From assembly GCF_018224015.1 (NCBI RefSeq), contig NZ_JAGPOT010000025.1, positions 1 through 64,000 on the forward strand: 64,000 nucleotides of DNA. Reading direction: 5' to 3'. The stretch comes from Pseudarthrobacter albicanus. GTDB lineage: Bacteria; Actinomycetota; Actinomycetes; Actinomycetales; Micrococcaceae. A program made the position numbers and the translations under genes. Positions 10,401-22,991 of the stretch are shown one piece after another. Below the pieces are notes generated by a model. It made no database searches, had not been told where the DNA came from, and saw only the letters and a list, made by a program, of their open reading frames with translations. Position 1 is the first letter of the stretch, and every line of letters starts with the position of its first letter.

Positions 10401-10597
10401 TCGCACACCTCGTTGACGAGCTCCTGGGAGGAGACGGCGACGACGCTGCGGTTGAAGAACTGGATGCGGACAATGGGGCCGTACTGCTCGGCCACCTCCA
10501 CCAGCCCCAGGACTCCCTTGCTGGAGTCGATATCGGGCAAATTGCCGACCACCGGCCGCGGAGGAGGCTGGGGTATGGGGACGCTGGGCGAAGGCAT
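7421..10597 (-). CDS. self-sufficient cytochrome P450 / NADPH-P450 reductase (CYP102, P450-BM3 type)
   Basis: A 1058-aa fusion that probably hydroxylates fatty acids or similar lipids with NADPH and O2. Residues 1-460 are the P450: AGHETTSG (I helix), ETLRLWP (ExxR), and haem loop FGNGQRSCIG with Cys407. Residues 490-640 are the FMN domain (LYGSNAGTSKDFAQ). Residues 670-1058 are the FAD/NADPH reductase (RRYSISSSPLW, GTGLAPFRGF, CGDGKNMAPQ). Aligned by memory to Bacillus BM3, the Phe87 position is kept (GDGLFT), Arg47 seems kept and Tyr51 is Ala. An upstream GTG at 10627 is possible, but ATG 10597 is preceded by AGGAGG four bases away and gives the family length. It is not in an obvious operon, and no BM3R1-like regulator is adjacent. 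Confidence 0.95.
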   Translation of the reverse strand: MPSPSVPIPQPPPRPVVGNLPDIDSSKGVLGLVEVAEQYGPIVRIQFFNRSVVAVSSQELVNEVCDESRFGKVLGIALREVRQFAGDGLFTAETQEPNWQKAHRILMPAFGPAALKRMFVGMDDIVEQLLLKWERLGPAARIDVPDNTTRLALDTIALCSFSYRFNSLYREEMHPFIGAMVRALVESRDRSRRLPVQNKIMLRRRHQLEDDNALMFEVAEQIISDRRRNPSPAGSEDILDTMLSAADPVTGERLSEENIRYQMVTFLIAGHETTSGLLSFALYELLRHPGVLAKARAQVDEVLGTESARFEHLPRLGYLDQILKETLRLWPTAPAFNVAPYEDTTLGGRYEVRAGQPILVLIPQLHRDRSAWGEDAGIFEPDRFSPERAAAIPANAWKPFGNGQRSCIGRGFALQEAMLFLAKLLQRFDITSADPGYELQIRHTLTMKPEGLFIHVRRRDVRIKAAGRTAVELAREAEAPAAAAANGVPLRVLYGSNAGTSKDFAQRIANDAGRRGYSPAIGPLDEAAGGLPTEGLVTIVASSYEGQPPDNARKFMTWTEGLQPGNLAGVLYTVFGNGNKDWARTYQEVPKAIDARLEAAGAVRIYARGEANARGDFFGDFEEWYAGFWPAVDAALGQSTSSPAGQPQLEIQFVGNVRDPLLRQNGLALGTVVANRELVDLAKPGARSKRHVEIALPAGMSYRTGDYLAVLPLNPSEPVQRALSRFNLDYDSHVLLSMERGDTFLPTGTPVAVGELLSSYLELAAPATRTQLEQLADVAADPAHRGELEALAQDRGRHAAEILDKRVSVLDLLETYPSCQLSFTSFLQLLTQLTPRRYSISSSPLWSPDHATLTFAVIQEPAWSGRGIFEGASSTYLAQARPGSRIAVTVRPSNAAFHPPQSLGVPLIMVCAGTGLAPFRGFVQDRALRAEAEGVMPAPALLFFGCRAPDTGFLYHAELAAWAGQANLDLRPVFSTAPEDGRKYVQDRLWADRADVVELVKQGATFYVCGDGKNMAPQVRDTCARIYREATGASEEDADAWMDEVERTHGRYVADIFT

Positions 10598-10648
10598 CGG
10601 CCCTCCTAGGCGGTCGCGGATCGACACTTGTGAGCGCTATTGCTGCCT

Positions 10649-10670
10649 GGCCGGATGAGACTGTCCGGCC
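10649..10670. promoter_or_regulatory. 22-bp palindrome upstream of the P450 gene, candidate operator
   Basis: GGCCGGA (10649-10655) and TCCGGCC (10664-10670) form a perfect 7-bp inverted repeat with an 8-bp centre, about 50 bp before the P450 start codon. Bacillus BM3 is controlled by a repressor bound to a palindrome in this position, so an operator role is an analogy only. Confidence 0.35.
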
Positions 10671-10750
10671 TGCATCCACGATACTCCGGTCACATCCCGG
10701 GCACTATGGGTCTGGCGGCGTCCCGGATGCCTCTCGAGCATGCTCCAGAA

Positions 10751-10905
10751 CTCGGCATCGAGGGCCAGCAGCTGGCGTTCGACGGCGGCCGGTGCCGTGC
10801 CGCCCTGCGAGTTACGGCTGTTGAGCGAGCCTTCGGTGGACAGGACCGTGCGGACCTCCGGCGTCAGGTGCCCCGAGATGGCGGCGTATTCCTCATCCGT
10901 CAGGT
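10751..10905 (-). pseudogene. partial duplicate of the argH 3' end (argH fragment)
   Basis: 155 bp match 11885-12039 of argH with one difference (10757 A against 11891 G on the plus strand), same orientation. They encode about 51 residues near the ArgH C-terminus (from [11 protein letters not shown] to LLALDAE) but lack the last nine residues and everything before. Both edges are abrupt. The reading frame stays open into unrelated sequence on both sides, but there is no start signal and no reason to think a protein is made. The rest of 10598-10956 holds only the P450 promoter region with its palindrome. Confidence 0.9.
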
Positions 10906-10956
10906 GGACCGGGAACACGCACAGGCACCCGCCCTGACGTGAGCTAAGGACGGGTC

Positions 10957-11694
10957 CTAGTTGTTGACCGGCAACCCGGCCGGCCACGGCAGCAACGCGG
11001 GGAGGTCGACGCCGTCGGCCGCCGCGGTGGCACGCAGGCTCCCGAGGGACGGCGTGCGGCCGGCAAGCCACGCTGCGATGTCCGTCAGCATCCCGCTGAT
11101 CACCGTCGACTGGCCGCCGCTGCCGATGGCCACGGCCGGCAGTCCGAGCGGTTGCAGCACGAGCTTCTGCCCCTCGGGGACCCGGGCGGACAGGAAGTCG
11201 AAGAGGTGCTCGCAGAACGGCCGGTTCCAGGTTTCCGGACCACGGCCGGTGCCGAGGTCCGTGGCGTGGATGACGAGTTCACGCCAGAGGGCCAGGCCGC
11301 CGTCGAACACGACTCCCCTGCGGTAGGTGATGGGCTCGTGCCAGCCGGCGGCATCAAGTTCCCCGAAGGCGCGCAGGGCCCGTTCCAGGGCTGCGTCCAC
11401 GGCGGCGCGGTGTTCCGCGAGGCTGTGTCCGGCGGTCATCTCGATGGCCCGGGTGCGGCCCTCGAACCCGCCGTCGTACAGCTCGATTCTTTCGCCGCGG
11501 ACGGCGTATTCCAGCTGCCGGGCCATCGCGTTGGCGATCCCGCTGATGTGGGCCAGAACGTGGCCGCGGGTCCAGCCCGGCAGTTCCGACGGCGCCTTGA
11601 CGTCCTGCTCCGTCAATTTGGCGGCAATTGCGGCCACGACGTCGGCGGACCGGCGAAGTTCTTCCAGCAGCTTTTCTGGTGTGATGTCGGTCAT
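10957..11694 (-). CDS. maleylpyruvate isomerase family mycothiol-dependent enzyme (DinB-like fold)
   Basis: A 245-aa protein of the actinobacterial maleylpyruvate isomerase/DinB superfamily. Members use mycothiol as cofactor or bind a metal through three His. Visible family marks are [20 protein letters not shown] (about residues 40-59, with the first metal His), [14 protein letters not shown], and the late [10 protein letters not shown] (third His). The substrate is unknown. The start is put at ATG 11694: TAGGAT (11702-11707) lies 7 nt upstream, giving a leaderless start, while the alternative ATG at 11703 lies inside that hexamer. The gene is flanked by the two 155-bp direct repeats of the argH end. 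Confidence 0.8.
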   Translation of the reverse strand: MTDITPEKLLEELRRSADVVAAIAAKLTEQDVKAPSELPGWTRGHVLAHISGIANAMARQLEYAVRGERIELYDGGFEGRTRAIEMTAGHSLAEHRAAVDAALERALRAFGELDAAGWHEPITYRRGVVFDGGLALWRELVIHATDLGTGRGPETWNRPFCEHLFDFLSARVPEGQKLVLQPLGLPAVAIGSGGQSTVISGMLTDIAAWLAGRTPSLGSLRATAAADGVDLPALLPWPAGLPVNN

Positions 11695-11792
11695 GGCGCC
11701 CATCCTAGCGGAGGGCGGACGAACGCGGGATGGCTCCCCACCCGCACCCTAACCTCGCAAGTCCCCACCGGCTCCCAGCCTTCGCAAGCTCA

Positions 11793-11840
11793 GGCGTGGG
11801 CCCCCGGCCAGGGAACCCTGCGGGCGTGGGCCCCCTGGCC
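11793..11840. repeat. two copies of a 17-18 bp GC-rich repeat, argH 3' flank
   Basis: GGCGTGGGCCCCCGGCC (11793-11809) and GGCGTGGGCCCCCTGGCC (11823-11840) lie 30 bp apart just downstream of argH. They may belong to the operon terminator region. No T-run follows on the minus strand, so simple intrinsic termination is not clear. Confidence 0.6.
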
Positions 11841-11854
11841 GAGCCGGGGTACAG

Positions 11855-13297
<1,443 letters not shown>

Positions 13298-14503
13298 TTA
13301 CTTTCCCGCGACGCGGATATCGCGGCCGGAGGCAACCTTGGCGGACATGCCCCACAGCTCGATGAAGCCGCGCGCCATCGACTGGTCGAAGGTGTCCCCG
13401 GTGTCGTACGTGGCGAGGTCGAAGTCGTAGAGCGAGGTTTCGGAGCGGCGCCCGTTGACGATCGCCTGGCCGCCATGCAGCACCATGCGGATGTCGCCGG
13501 TGACGTAGCGCTGCGTGTCCTCGATGAACGCGTCGAGGGAGCGCTTGAGCGGGGAGAACCACTGTCCGTCGTAGACCAGCTCGGCCCAGCGCTGGCCGAC
13601 GTTGGCCTTGAAGCGTGCCTGCTCGCGCTCGATGGTGATGTCCTCGAGGTGCTTGTGCGCCGTGATCAGCGCCATGGCGCCCGGGGCTTCGTAGATTTCG
13701 CGGGACTTGATGCCGACGAGGCGGTCCTCGACGACGTCGATCCGGCCGACGCCCTGGGCGCCGGCGCGGCGGTTGAGTTCCTTGATGGCCTGCAGCGGGG
13801 TGACCCTGACGCCGTCGATCGCTACGGGCACGCCGGCTTCGAAGGAAATGGTGACCTCGTCCGGGGCCGGCGGGAACTCCGGGGTGGCGGTGTAGTCGTA
13901 GATGTCCTTGGTGGGGGCGTTCCAGATGTCCTCGAGGTAGCCGGTCTCGACGGCGCGGCCCCAGACGTTCTGGTCGATCGAGTACGGGTTCTTCTTGGTG
14001 GTCTCGATCGGCAGTCCCTTTTCCTCGGCGAAGGCGATGGCCTTGTCGCGGGTCAGGGCGAGGTCGCGGACCGGGGCGATGCACTTCAGGTCCGGGCCCA
14101 GGGTCTGGATGCCGACTTCGAAGCGGACCTGGTCGTTGCCCTTGCCGGTGCAGCCGTGGGCGACAGTGGTGGCGCCGAATTCGCGGGCGGCCTTGACCAG
14201 GTGCTTGACGATCACCGGGCGGGAGATGGCGGAGACCAGCGGGTAGTGGCCCTGGTAGAGGGCGTTGGCCTTCAGCGTGGGCATGCAGTACTCGTTGGCG
14301 AACTCGTCGCTGGCGTCGGCCACGTAGGCCTCGACGGCGCCGCAGCCCAGGGCACGCTGGCGGATGGTCTCCAGGGACTCGCCGCCCTGTCCGACGTCGA
14401 CCGCCACGGCGATGACCTCGGCGCCGGTGGCTTCACCGATCCAGCCGATGGCTACGGAAGTATCGAGGCCACCGGAGTAGGCCAGCACAATACGCTCAGT
14501 CAC
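13298..14503 (-). CDS. argG: argininosuccinate synthase
   Basis: Joins citrulline and aspartate using ATP. The protein is 401 aa from a GTG at 14503, chosen because AAGGAG lies 7 nt upstream and because it yields the family N-terminus ([16 protein letters not shown]). AYSGGLDTS is the N-type ATP pyrophosphatase P-loop, and [14 protein letters not shown] is the conserved citrulline/ATP region. The gene lies 45 nt downstream of argR and 6 nt upstream of argH, as part of the minus-strand arg operon. Confidence 0.97.
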   Translation of the reverse strand: MTERIVLAYSGGLDTSVAIGWIGEATGAEVIAVAVDVGQGGESLETIRQRALGCGAVEAYVADASDEFANEYCMPTLKANALYQGHYPLVSAISRPVIVKHLVKAAREFGATTVAHGCTGKGNDQVRFEVGIQTLGPDLKCIAPVRDLALTRDKAIAFAEEKGLPIETTKKNPYSIDQNVWGRAVETGYLEDIWNAPTKDIYDYTATPEFPPAPDEVTISFEAGVPVAIDGVRVTPLQAIKELNRRAGAQGVGRIDVVEDRLVGIKSREIYEAPGAMALITAHKHLEDITIEREQARFKANVGQRWAELVYDGQWFSPLKRSLDAFIEDTQRYVTGDIRMVLHGGQAIVNGRRSETSLYDFDLATYDTGDTFDQSMARGFIELWGMSAKVASGRDIRVAGK

Positions 14504-14548
14504 GGAAATGCTCCTTAGTTGTTTGGTTGTTGGTTGTCTCATGCAAGG

Positions 14549-15079
14549 TTACTGGCCGGCTTCCTCGGCGAGCTGCAGGAAGCGGGCGGCGACGGCGGCC
14601 CCGCCGACCGGATCGCGGGTGACCAGCAGCACGGTGTCGTCCCCGGCGATGCTGCCCAGGATGGACGGCATCACCGAGTGGTCGATCGCGAGGGCCAGGA
14701 AGTTCGCCGCGCCGGGCGGGGTCCGCAGCACCACGATGTTCCCGGAGGCCTCGGCCGTGACCAGCAGTTCCCCGCACAGCCGGGCCAGCCGGGCGTCGAG
14801 GATTTCCTGGGTCACCCCGCTCTTGGCGCCGCGCTCGCCGCCCTCCCCCGGCACGGCGTAGACCAGCACGCCCTCCTTGCCGCGGACCCGCACCGCGCCC
14901 AGTTCCACGAGGTCCCGGGACAGGGTGGCCTGGGTGACCTGGACGCCGTCGTCGGCCAGCAGTGCGGCAAGTTCCGCCTGCGAGCGGACGGATTCACCCG
15001 TCAGGATCGCGGTGATCCGCGCCTGCCGGGCGGTCTTGGTGGCCGGGCTGGCCCCCGGGGAGGCCGGCTGGACGGACAT
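14549..15079 (-). CDS. argR: arginine repressor
   Basis: Arginine-dependent repressor of the arg genes, 176 aa. Residues about 15-85 form the winged helix-turn-helix ([37 protein letters not shown]). The C-terminal oligomerisation and arginine-binding domain carries the paired Asp in [10 protein letters not shown]. The ATG at 15079 overlaps the argF stop in TAATG, so translation is coupled. It probably binds the paired ARG boxes before argC (20583-20616), which would make the operon autoregulated. Confidence 0.95.
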   Translation of the reverse strand: MSVQPASPGASPATKTARQARITAILTGESVRSQAELAALLADDGVQVTQATLSRDLVELGAVRVRGKEGVLVYAVPGEGGERGAKSGVTQEILDARLARLCGELLVTAEASGNIVVLRTPPGAANFLALAIDHSVMPSILGSIAGDDTVLLVTRDPVGGAAVAARFLQLAEEAGQ

Positions 15080-16056
15080 TATCCGAGTCCCTCGACAACG
15101 GCCAGGCCGGAGCGGTGCATGAGCCACGCCATGAGGGCCTTCTGGGCGTGGAGCCGGTTTTCCGCCTCGTCCCAGACCACGGACTGCGGGCCGTCGATGA
15201 CGCCGGCGGCGATCTCGTAGCCCCGGTAGGCCGGGAGGCAGTGGAGCACGACGGCGTCCGGCGCCGCCAGCTTCATCGCCGCTTCGTCCACGGCGTAGTC
15301 GCGGAACAACCGCAGCCGCGCCTGCTTCTCGTCTTCCTGGCCCATCGACACCCACGTGTCGGTGGCGACGACGTCGGCGCCCAGGAGCGCTTCGGCCGGG
15401 TCCACGGTGACGAGCACCGAGCCGCCGGTCTCCGCGGCACGGTCCTCGGCCGCGGCGATGATCTCCGGGGACGGCAGGTAGCCGTCGGGGCCGGCGATGC
15501 GGACGTTCATGCCCGCCGTGACGCCGGCCAGCAGGTAGGAGTTGGCCATGTTGTTGGCCGCGTCGCCGAGGTAGCTCAGGGTGAGGCCCTTGAGCTGGCC
15601 CTTGTGTTCCTTGATGGTGAGCAGGTCCGCGAGGAGCTGGCACGGATGGTAGTCGTCGCACAGGGCGTTGATCACGGGGACGCGCGAGTTCGCGGCCATG
15701 GCGACGAGCCCGGCGTGCGCACCGGTCCGCCAGACGATCGTGGCGACCATGCGCTCGAGCACCCTGGCGGTGTCCTCCACCGATTCCTTGTGGCCGATCT
15801 GCGCCTCGCCCGGGTTGATGATGAGCGCATTGCCGCCCATGTCGGCCACGCCGGTGGCGAAGGAGACCCGCGTCCGGGTGGACGTCTTGTCGAAGATCAC
15901 GGCCACGGTCTTGCGGCCGTTTCCTGCCCCGGCGAAGGGCTGCACGCTGTACGGGGCGGCCTTCATCCGGACGGCCAGGTCGAGGACTTCAGCCTGCTCG
16001 GCGGGGCTGAGGTCCGTGTCCTTGAGGAAATGGCGGGTGACTGCTGTGGCGTTCAC
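15079..16056 (-). CDS. argF: ornithine carbamoyltransferase
   Basis: Makes citrulline from ornithine and carbamoyl phosphate. The 325 aa have the carbamoyl-phosphate loop STRTRVSF (about 58-65), the HPCQ-type stretch [10 protein letters not shown] and the ornithine loop HCLPAYRG. It starts with a GTG at 16056 overlapping the argD stop (GTGA), and its stop overlaps the argR start. Confidence 0.97.
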   Translation of the reverse strand: MNATAVTRHFLKDTDLSPAEQAEVLDLAVRMKAAPYSVQPFAGAGNGRKTVAVIFDKTSTRTRVSFATGVADMGGNALIINPGEAQIGHKESVEDTARVLERMVATIVWRTGAHAGLVAMAANSRVPVINALCDDYHPCQLLADLLTIKEHKGQLKGLTLSYLGDAANNMANSYLLAGVTAGMNVRIAGPDGYLPSPEIIAAAEDRAAETGGSVLVTVDPAEALLGADVVATDTWVSMGQEDEKQARLRLFRDYAVDEAAMKLAAPDAVVLHCLPAYRGYEIAAGVIDGPQSVVWDEAENRLHAQKALMAWLMHRSGLAVVEGLG

Positions 16057-17369
16057 TGGGCGTCCTTTGCGGTCTGGAGGAGGGCGGGCAGCGCGGCGAG
16101 GAAACGGTCGGCCTGGTCGGTGGTGAGGATCAGGGGAGGCGCGAGCCGGATGGTGTGCGGGCCGGGGCTGTTGACGATGAAGCCGGCGTCCAGGCCGGCG
16201 TCCACGACGCCGGGGGCGACGTCGGCGTCAAGGTCGAAGCCGATCAGCAGCCCTTCGCCGCGGACCGCAGTGACGCCGTCGATCGCGGCGAGGCCGGAGC
16301 GCAGGTGCTCCCCCACCTCGCGGACGTGGTCCAGAACGTGCTGGCTTTCGAGGACGTGCAGGGTGGCCAGGGCGGCCGCGGTGGCGACCGGGTTGCCGCC
16401 AAAGGTGGTGCCGTGCTGGCCGGCGGTGAGCAGCGAGGAGGTTTCCGGACCGAACGTCACGAGGGCGCCGATCGGGAAGCCGCCGCCCAGGCCCTTGGCC
16501 AGGGTCACGGCGTCGGGCACGATTCCGGCGTCGCCGCTGGCGAGCCATTTCCCGGTGCGGCCCATGCCGGTCTGCACCTCGTCGAGGATCAGCAGGGCGC
16601 CGGCAGCGGTGGTGGCCTCGCGGGCCGCCTGCAGGTACCCGGCGGGCAGCGGAAGGACGCCGGCCTCGCCCTGGATCGGCTCGAGGAAGACGGCGGCAAC
16701 GGTGTCGTCGACGGAGGCGCGGAGCGCGTCGATGTCACCGAACGGGATGTGCACGACGCCGCCTGGCAGCGGCGCGAACGGCGCCCGGTAGGCCTCTTTC
16801 GCGGTGAGCGCGAGGGCACCCATGGTGCGCCCGTGGAAGGCCCCTTCCAGCGCGATGATCTTGGTCCGGGGCCGTTCTGGACTGTCCGGGCCGGCGCCCG
16901 TGTTGCGCCGGGCCAGCTTGAACGCGGCCTCGACGGCTTCGGTGCCGGAGTTGGCGAAGAAGACCTTGGACCCGGCCGGGGCCCGGGTGATTTCCAGCAG
17001 CTTCTCGGCCAGGGCGATCTGGGTGGGGCTGGTGAAGAAGTTGGAAACATGCCCGAGGGTGGCCAGCTGGCTCGAGATCACCGAGGTGACGAACGGGTGG
17101 GCGTGGCCGAGGGCGTTGACGGCGATCCCGCCGAGCAGGTCCAGGTACTCCTTGCCGTCGGCGTCCCAGACGAGGCAGCCGGCGCCGCGGACCAGGACCC
17201 GCTGCGGGGTGCCGAAGACGCCCAGCAGGGACGAGGAATAGCGGGAAAGCCATTGCGCGCCGGTGGCATGGCCGCGGGTTTCGACCAGCTCAACCACCGG
17301 GCTCGGGTGATCGAGCTCCCCCACCGGGCTCCGGTGATCGAGCTTGTCGAGATCTTCAGAGTTGTTCAT
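16053..17369 (-). CDS. argD: acetylornithine aminotransferase
   Basis: PLP enzyme converting N-acetylglutamate semialdehyde to N-acetylornithine; 438 aa. The Schiff-base Lys is in VTLAKGLGGGFPIG, the PLP Asp in ILDEVQTGMGRTG, and the GTEAVE phosphate-binding turn is present. The start ATG lies 2 nt after argB with GAGGAAG 7 nt before it, so this start is well supported. About 30 residues at the N-terminus (DKLDHRSPVGELDH through VVELVETR) are encoded by REP-like repeats. They are absent from the family's usual N-terminus, which resumes at AQWLSRYSSSLLGVFG. Confidence 0.96.
   Translation of the reverse strand: MNNSEDLDKLDHRSPVGELDHPSPVVELVETRGHATGAQWLSRYSSSLLGVFGTPQRVLVRGAGCLVWDADGKEYLDLLGGIAVNALGHAHPFVTSVISSQLATLGHVSNFFTSPTQIALAEKLLEITRAPAGSKVFFANSGTEAVEAAFKLARRNTGAGPDSPERPRTKIIALEGAFHGRTMGALALTAKEAYRAPFAPLPGGVVHIPFGDIDALRASVDDTVAAVFLEPIQGEAGVLPLPAGYLQAAREATTAAGALLILDEVQTGMGRTGKWLASGDAGIVPDAVTLAKGLGGGFPIGALVTFGPETSSLLTAGQHGTTFGGNPVATAAALATLHVLESQHVLDHVREVGEHLRSGLAAIDGVTAVRGEGLLIGFDLDADVAPGVVDAGLDAGFIVNSPGPHTIRLAPPLILTTDQADRFLAALPALLQTAKDAQ
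17277..17354 (-). repeat. REP/BIME-like inverted repeats inside argD
   Basis: GGTTTCGACCAGCTCAACC (17277 onward) and an inverted, diverged copy ending GAGCTTGTCGAGATC (to 17354) bracket a shorter third unit. The outer arms match each other as reverse complements at roughly three quarters of positions. The array is translated as the argD N-terminus. Confidence 0.7.
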
Positions 17370-17371
17370 GT

Positions 17372-18325
17372 TTACACTTCCTCGTCCGGGACGACCTGCG
17401 TGCCGATGCCCGCCGTCGTGAAGGTTTCCAGCAGCATCGAGTGCGGCAGCCTGCCGTCCACGATGTGCGCCCGCTCGACGCCGCCCTCGACGGCCTTGAG
17501 GCAGGCTTCCATTTTCGGGATCATGCCGGATTCGAGGCCCGGGAGCAGCCCGCGCAGCTCCGAAGCCGTCAGCGAGGAGATCAGCGAGGAGCGGTCCGGC
17601 CAGTTGGCGTAGAGGCCCTCGACGTCCGTGAGGATCACGAGCTTGGAGGCGCCGAGCGCTTCGGCGAGGGCGGCGGCGGCCGTGTCGGCGTTGACGTTGA
17701 GGACCTGTCCGGTGGTCTGCGCCTGATGGGTGTCTGCACCGCGGGCCCCGTCATCGGCGATCTCCGGCGCGACCGTCGAGATCACCGGGATCCGGCCAGC
17801 GGCGATGATGTCCAGGATGCCGGCGGGGTTGACGCCCACCACTTCGCCCACCAGGCCCAGGTCCACCTCTTCGCCGTCGACGACGGTCCCGGTGCGGACG
17901 GCGCGCAGCAGGCCGCCGTCCTCCCCGGACATGCCGACGGCGTAGGGGCCGTGGGAGTTGATCAGGCCCACGAGTTCGCGGCCCACCTGGCCGGTGAGGA
18001 CCATGCGCACCACATCCATGGCCTCCGGGGTGGTGACGCGCAGGCCGCCCTTGAACTCGGATTCGATGCCGAGCCGGCTGAGCATGGCATTGATCTGCGG
18101 GCCGCCGCCGTGCACCACCACCGGGTGGATGCCGACATGGTGGAGGAACACGACGTCCTCGGCGAAGGCGCGGCGCAGTTCATCGTTGACCATGGCGTTG
18201 CCGCCGTACTTGATCACCATGGTGGTGCCGGCGAAGCGCTGGATCCAGGGCAGCGCCTCAATCAGGGTGCCGGCCTTGTCCTGGGCATCGGCCGTGGACG
18301 TGGTCTCGCGGGTCTGGGTGTTCAT
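17372..18325 (-). CDS. argB: acetylglutamate kinase
   Basis: Phosphorylates N-acetylglutamate, normally the feedback-controlled step; 317 aa. The nucleotide region IKYGGNAM and the substrate loop [12 protein letters not shown] are intact, with [18 protein letters not shown] and [15 protein letters not shown] further on. AAGGA lies 7 nt before the ATG. argJ ends 33 nt upstream and argD begins 2 nt downstream. Confidence 0.97.
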   Translation of the reverse strand: MNTQTRETTSTADAQDKAGTLIEALPWIQRFAGTTMVIKYGGNAMVNDELRRAFAEDVVFLHHVGIHPVVVHGGGPQINAMLSRLGIESEFKGGLRVTTPEAMDVVRMVLTGQVGRELVGLINSHGPYAVGMSGEDGGLLRAVRTGTVVDGEEVDLGLVGEVVGVNPAGILDIIAAGRIPVISTVAPEIADDGARGADTHQAQTTGQVLNVNADTAAAALAEALGASKLVILTDVEGLYANWPDRSSLISSLTASELRGLLPGLESGMIPKMEACLKAVEGGVERAHIVDGRLPHSMLLETFTTAGIGTQVVPDEEV

Positions 18326-18358
18326 GCTGCCGTCCTTCTGTTCGTCCTTCCAGGGGGA

Positions 18359-20616
<2,258 letters not shown>

Positions 20617-20786
20617 ATTTGTCGGCGCCCGGATCTGGTCCGCGGGCAGCCGGCCCCACCCGGCAGGGCGGCGCAGGCGCCGGACCAAGGAGCCCCGGCA
20701 CGTACACTTGACTGAGGGTGATCCAGACCGTGCAGGCCGAATGTCGGCTGCAGCGTTGCCCGGAACAGTTACGAGGCCAGCGTCCC

Positions 20787-21875
20787 ATGACCCCCACCAC
20801 CACTGCGGAGCGCCCCCAAACGCGCGTCCGGCAGCCCAACGCCGTCGTCCTGAGCTACTCCGAACTGCTCAAGAGCGTCAAGGCCGCCGGCCTCCTCGAA
20901 CGCCGGGTCGGTTTCTACGTCACCGTGTTTTCCTGCCTGGTGTTGCTCATGGCCGCCACGTGGTTCGGGTTCGCCCTGATCGGTGACAGCTGGTTCCAGC
21001 TCCTCATCGCCGCCGCCGTGGGCATCCTGTGCACCCAGCTGAGCTTCCTGGCCCACGAGGCCGGGCACCGCCAGATCTTCGCCTCCCGCCGCGCCAACGA
21101 CTGGACCGCCCGGCTGCTGGCCACCTCCGTGGCCGGCATGAGCTACTCCTGGTGGGAGCAGAAGCACGGCGCGCACCACAACCATCCGAACGTCATCTCC
21201 AAGGACCCGGACATCGCCACCGGCGCGATTGCGTTCCACGAGGAAGCGGCGGCCACCCGGCAGGGACGCTTCTCCTTCCTGACCCGCAAACAGGGCTGGT
21301 TCTTCTTCCCGCTGCTGTTCCTTGTAGGCCTCGGCCTGCAGATCGATTCGATCAGGTTCGTCTTCCGCCGCGCCAAGGTCACCCACCGCTGGACCGAACT
21401 GCCCATCCTCTTGGCACGGTTGAGCGCCCTTCCGGCACTGGCCTTCACCTTCCTGCCGCTGGGCATGGCGTTCGCCTTCATCGGCGTCCAGCTCGCCGTC
21501 TTCGGCTTCTACATGGGCGCTTCCTTCGCCCCCAACCACAAGGGCATGCCGGTTCTGCCGGCCAACAGCCGCGTGGACTTCTTCAGCCGCCAGGTCCTGA
21601 CGTCCCGCAACATCTCCGGCGGACGCTTCATGGACATCCTGCTCGGCGGCCTCAACCGCCAGGCCGAGCACCACCTCTTCCCGGACATGGCCCGCCCGCA
21701 GCTCGACAAGGCGGCCGTGATCGTCCGCGAGTACTGCCAGAAGCACCAGGTTCCCTACACCGAAACCACGCTGCTCCAGTCCTACGGCATCATCGTCCGC
21801 TACCTCAACGACGTCGGCCTCGCAGCCGGGCGACACTTCGAATGCCCGATGGCAACCGTGACGCGCCGCTACTGA
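20787..21875 (+). CDS. membrane fatty acid desaturase (acyl-lipid type)
   Basis: A di-iron membrane desaturase of 362 aa that probably introduces double bonds into membrane acyl chains. The three His boxes are all present: HEAGH (after the first membrane pair), HGAHHNHP and AEHHLFP. Hydrophobic pairs near residues 40-85 and 185-235 give the usual four-helix hairpin topology. The ATG at 20787 is chosen over an upstream in-frame start at 20718 because ACGAGG precedes it and the upstream stretch is unlike the family. It is monocistronic, divergent from argC; regulation is not evident. Confidence 0.92.
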   Translation: MTPTTTAERPQTRVRQPNAVVLSYSELLKSVKAAGLLERRVGFYVTVFSCLVLLMAATWFGFALIGDSWFQLLIAAAVGILCTQLSFLAHEAGHRQIFASRRANDWTARLLATSVAGMSYSWWEQKHGAHHNHPNVISKDPDIATGAIAFHEEAAATRQGRFSFLTRKQGWFFFPLLFLVGLGLQIDSIRFVFRRAKVTHRWTELPILLARLSALPALAFTFLPLGMAFAFIGVQLAVFGFYMGASFAPNHKGMPVLPANSRVDFFSRQVLTSRNISGGRFMDILLGGLNRQAEHHLFPDMARPQLDKAAVIVREYCQKHQVPYTETTLLQSYGIIVRYLNDVGLAAGRHFECPMATVTRRY

Positions 21876-21960
21876 GCCGCACCTTCGCCATTTCCGCCGC
21901 TGTCCCTAGGATGGTTCCAGGATCCGGGCCAGGACATCGCCCGGAAAAAGGAGACTCATG

Positions 21961-22923
21961 ATGCACGCAATCGTTGCCCGGCTGCCGGGCGGCCCCGAGG
22001 TACTGGAACTGGCAGAAACAGGGCGTCCGGCGCCGGGCCCCGGCCAGTTGCTCGTCAAGGTCGCCGCCGCGGGCGTGAACTTCATTGACACCTACAAGCG
22101 CAGCGGCGTCTACAAGGTGCAGTACCCCTTCACGCCCGGCTCGGAGGCCGCCGGCACCGTGGAGGAAGTCGGCGAAGGCGTCACCGGCTTCGCCCCGGGC
22201 GACCGGGTCGCCACGGCCGAAGGCATCGACTGCTACGCCGGCTACGCCCTCGTCGATGAGGACAAGGCGCTCCCCGTCCCGGACGGCCTCGACGACTTGA
22301 CGGCCGCCGCACTCCCCCTGCAGGGCGTGACGGCGCACTACCTGATCAACTCCACCTTCAAGGTCGAGCCCGGCCACACCGTCCTGCTCCACGCCGGCGC
22401 CGGCGGCGTCGGCCTCCTTCTCATCCAGCTGCTCAAGGCCAAGGGCGCAAACGTCATCACCACCGTCTCCACCCAGGAGAAGGAACAGCTGGCCCGCGAC
22501 GCCGGCGCCGACCACGTGCTGCGCTACGAAGGCTTCCCGGCCCGGATCCGGGAACTGACCGACGGGACCGGCGCCGACGTGGTGTACGACGGCGTCGGGA
22601 AAGACACGTTCGACGGTTCCCTCGCCGCGCTGCGGATCCGCGGCACCCTCGTGCTCTTCGGCGGCGCCTCCGGTCCGGTCCCGCCCTTCGACCCGCAGCG
22701 GCTCAATGCCGGGGGCTCCCTCTACCTGACGCGGCCGACGATGGCCCACTACCTGCGCGACCCGCAGGAGCGGCGCTGGCGCTCCGGCGAGGTCTTCGCC
22801 GCTGCCGCCGACGGCAGCCTCAAGGTCCGGATCGGCGCCCGCTATCCGCTGGCCGAAGCGGCGAAGGCCCACGACGACCTGGAGCAGCGGCGCACCACCG
22901 GCAAGGTCCTCCTGGTCCCCTGA
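21961..22923 (+). CDS. NADPH:quinone oxidoreductase, zinc-free MDR family
   Basis: A 320-aa medium-chain dehydrogenase/reductase of the QOR type, reducing quinones or similar enones with NADPH. The Rossmann motif is HAGAGGVGLLLIQLLKAKGA (about 144-163), preceded by the family marks NFIDTYKRSGVY and PLQGVTAHYL. No structural zinc Cys cluster is seen. Two adjacent ATGs (21958 and 21961) are possible; AAGGAG lies 7 nt before the second, so that one is given. It lies 85 nt after the desaturase, and a GGGGC/GCCCC stem after its stop may end transcription. Confidence 0.92.
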   Translation: MHAIVARLPGGPEVLELAETGRPAPGPGQLLVKVAAAGVNFIDTYKRSGVYKVQYPFTPGSEAAGTVEEVGEGVTGFAPGDRVATAEGIDCYAGYALVDEDKALPVPDGLDDLTAAALPLQGVTAHYLINSTFKVEPGHTVLLHAGAGGVGLLLIQLLKAKGANVITTVSTQEKEQLARDAGADHVLRYEGFPARIRELTDGTGADVVYDGVGKDTFDGSLAALRIRGTLVLFGGASGPVPPFDPQRLNAGGSLYLTRPTMAHYLRDPQERRWRSGEVFAAAADGSLKVRIGARYPLAEAAKAHDDLEQRRTTGKVLLVP

Positions 22924-22991
22924 GCGGGGCCCTGAGCCCCTGCAGGGCAGCAGGCGGACATTGCCTGTCTTCCCGGCAAGCACCGGGAGAC

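Noticed and set aside
10637-11071. 144-codon open frame through the argH fragment
   Set aside because: Its middle is the duplicated argH end and both flanks are unrelated sequence antisense to, or between, real genes; there is no start signal and no family match by eye.
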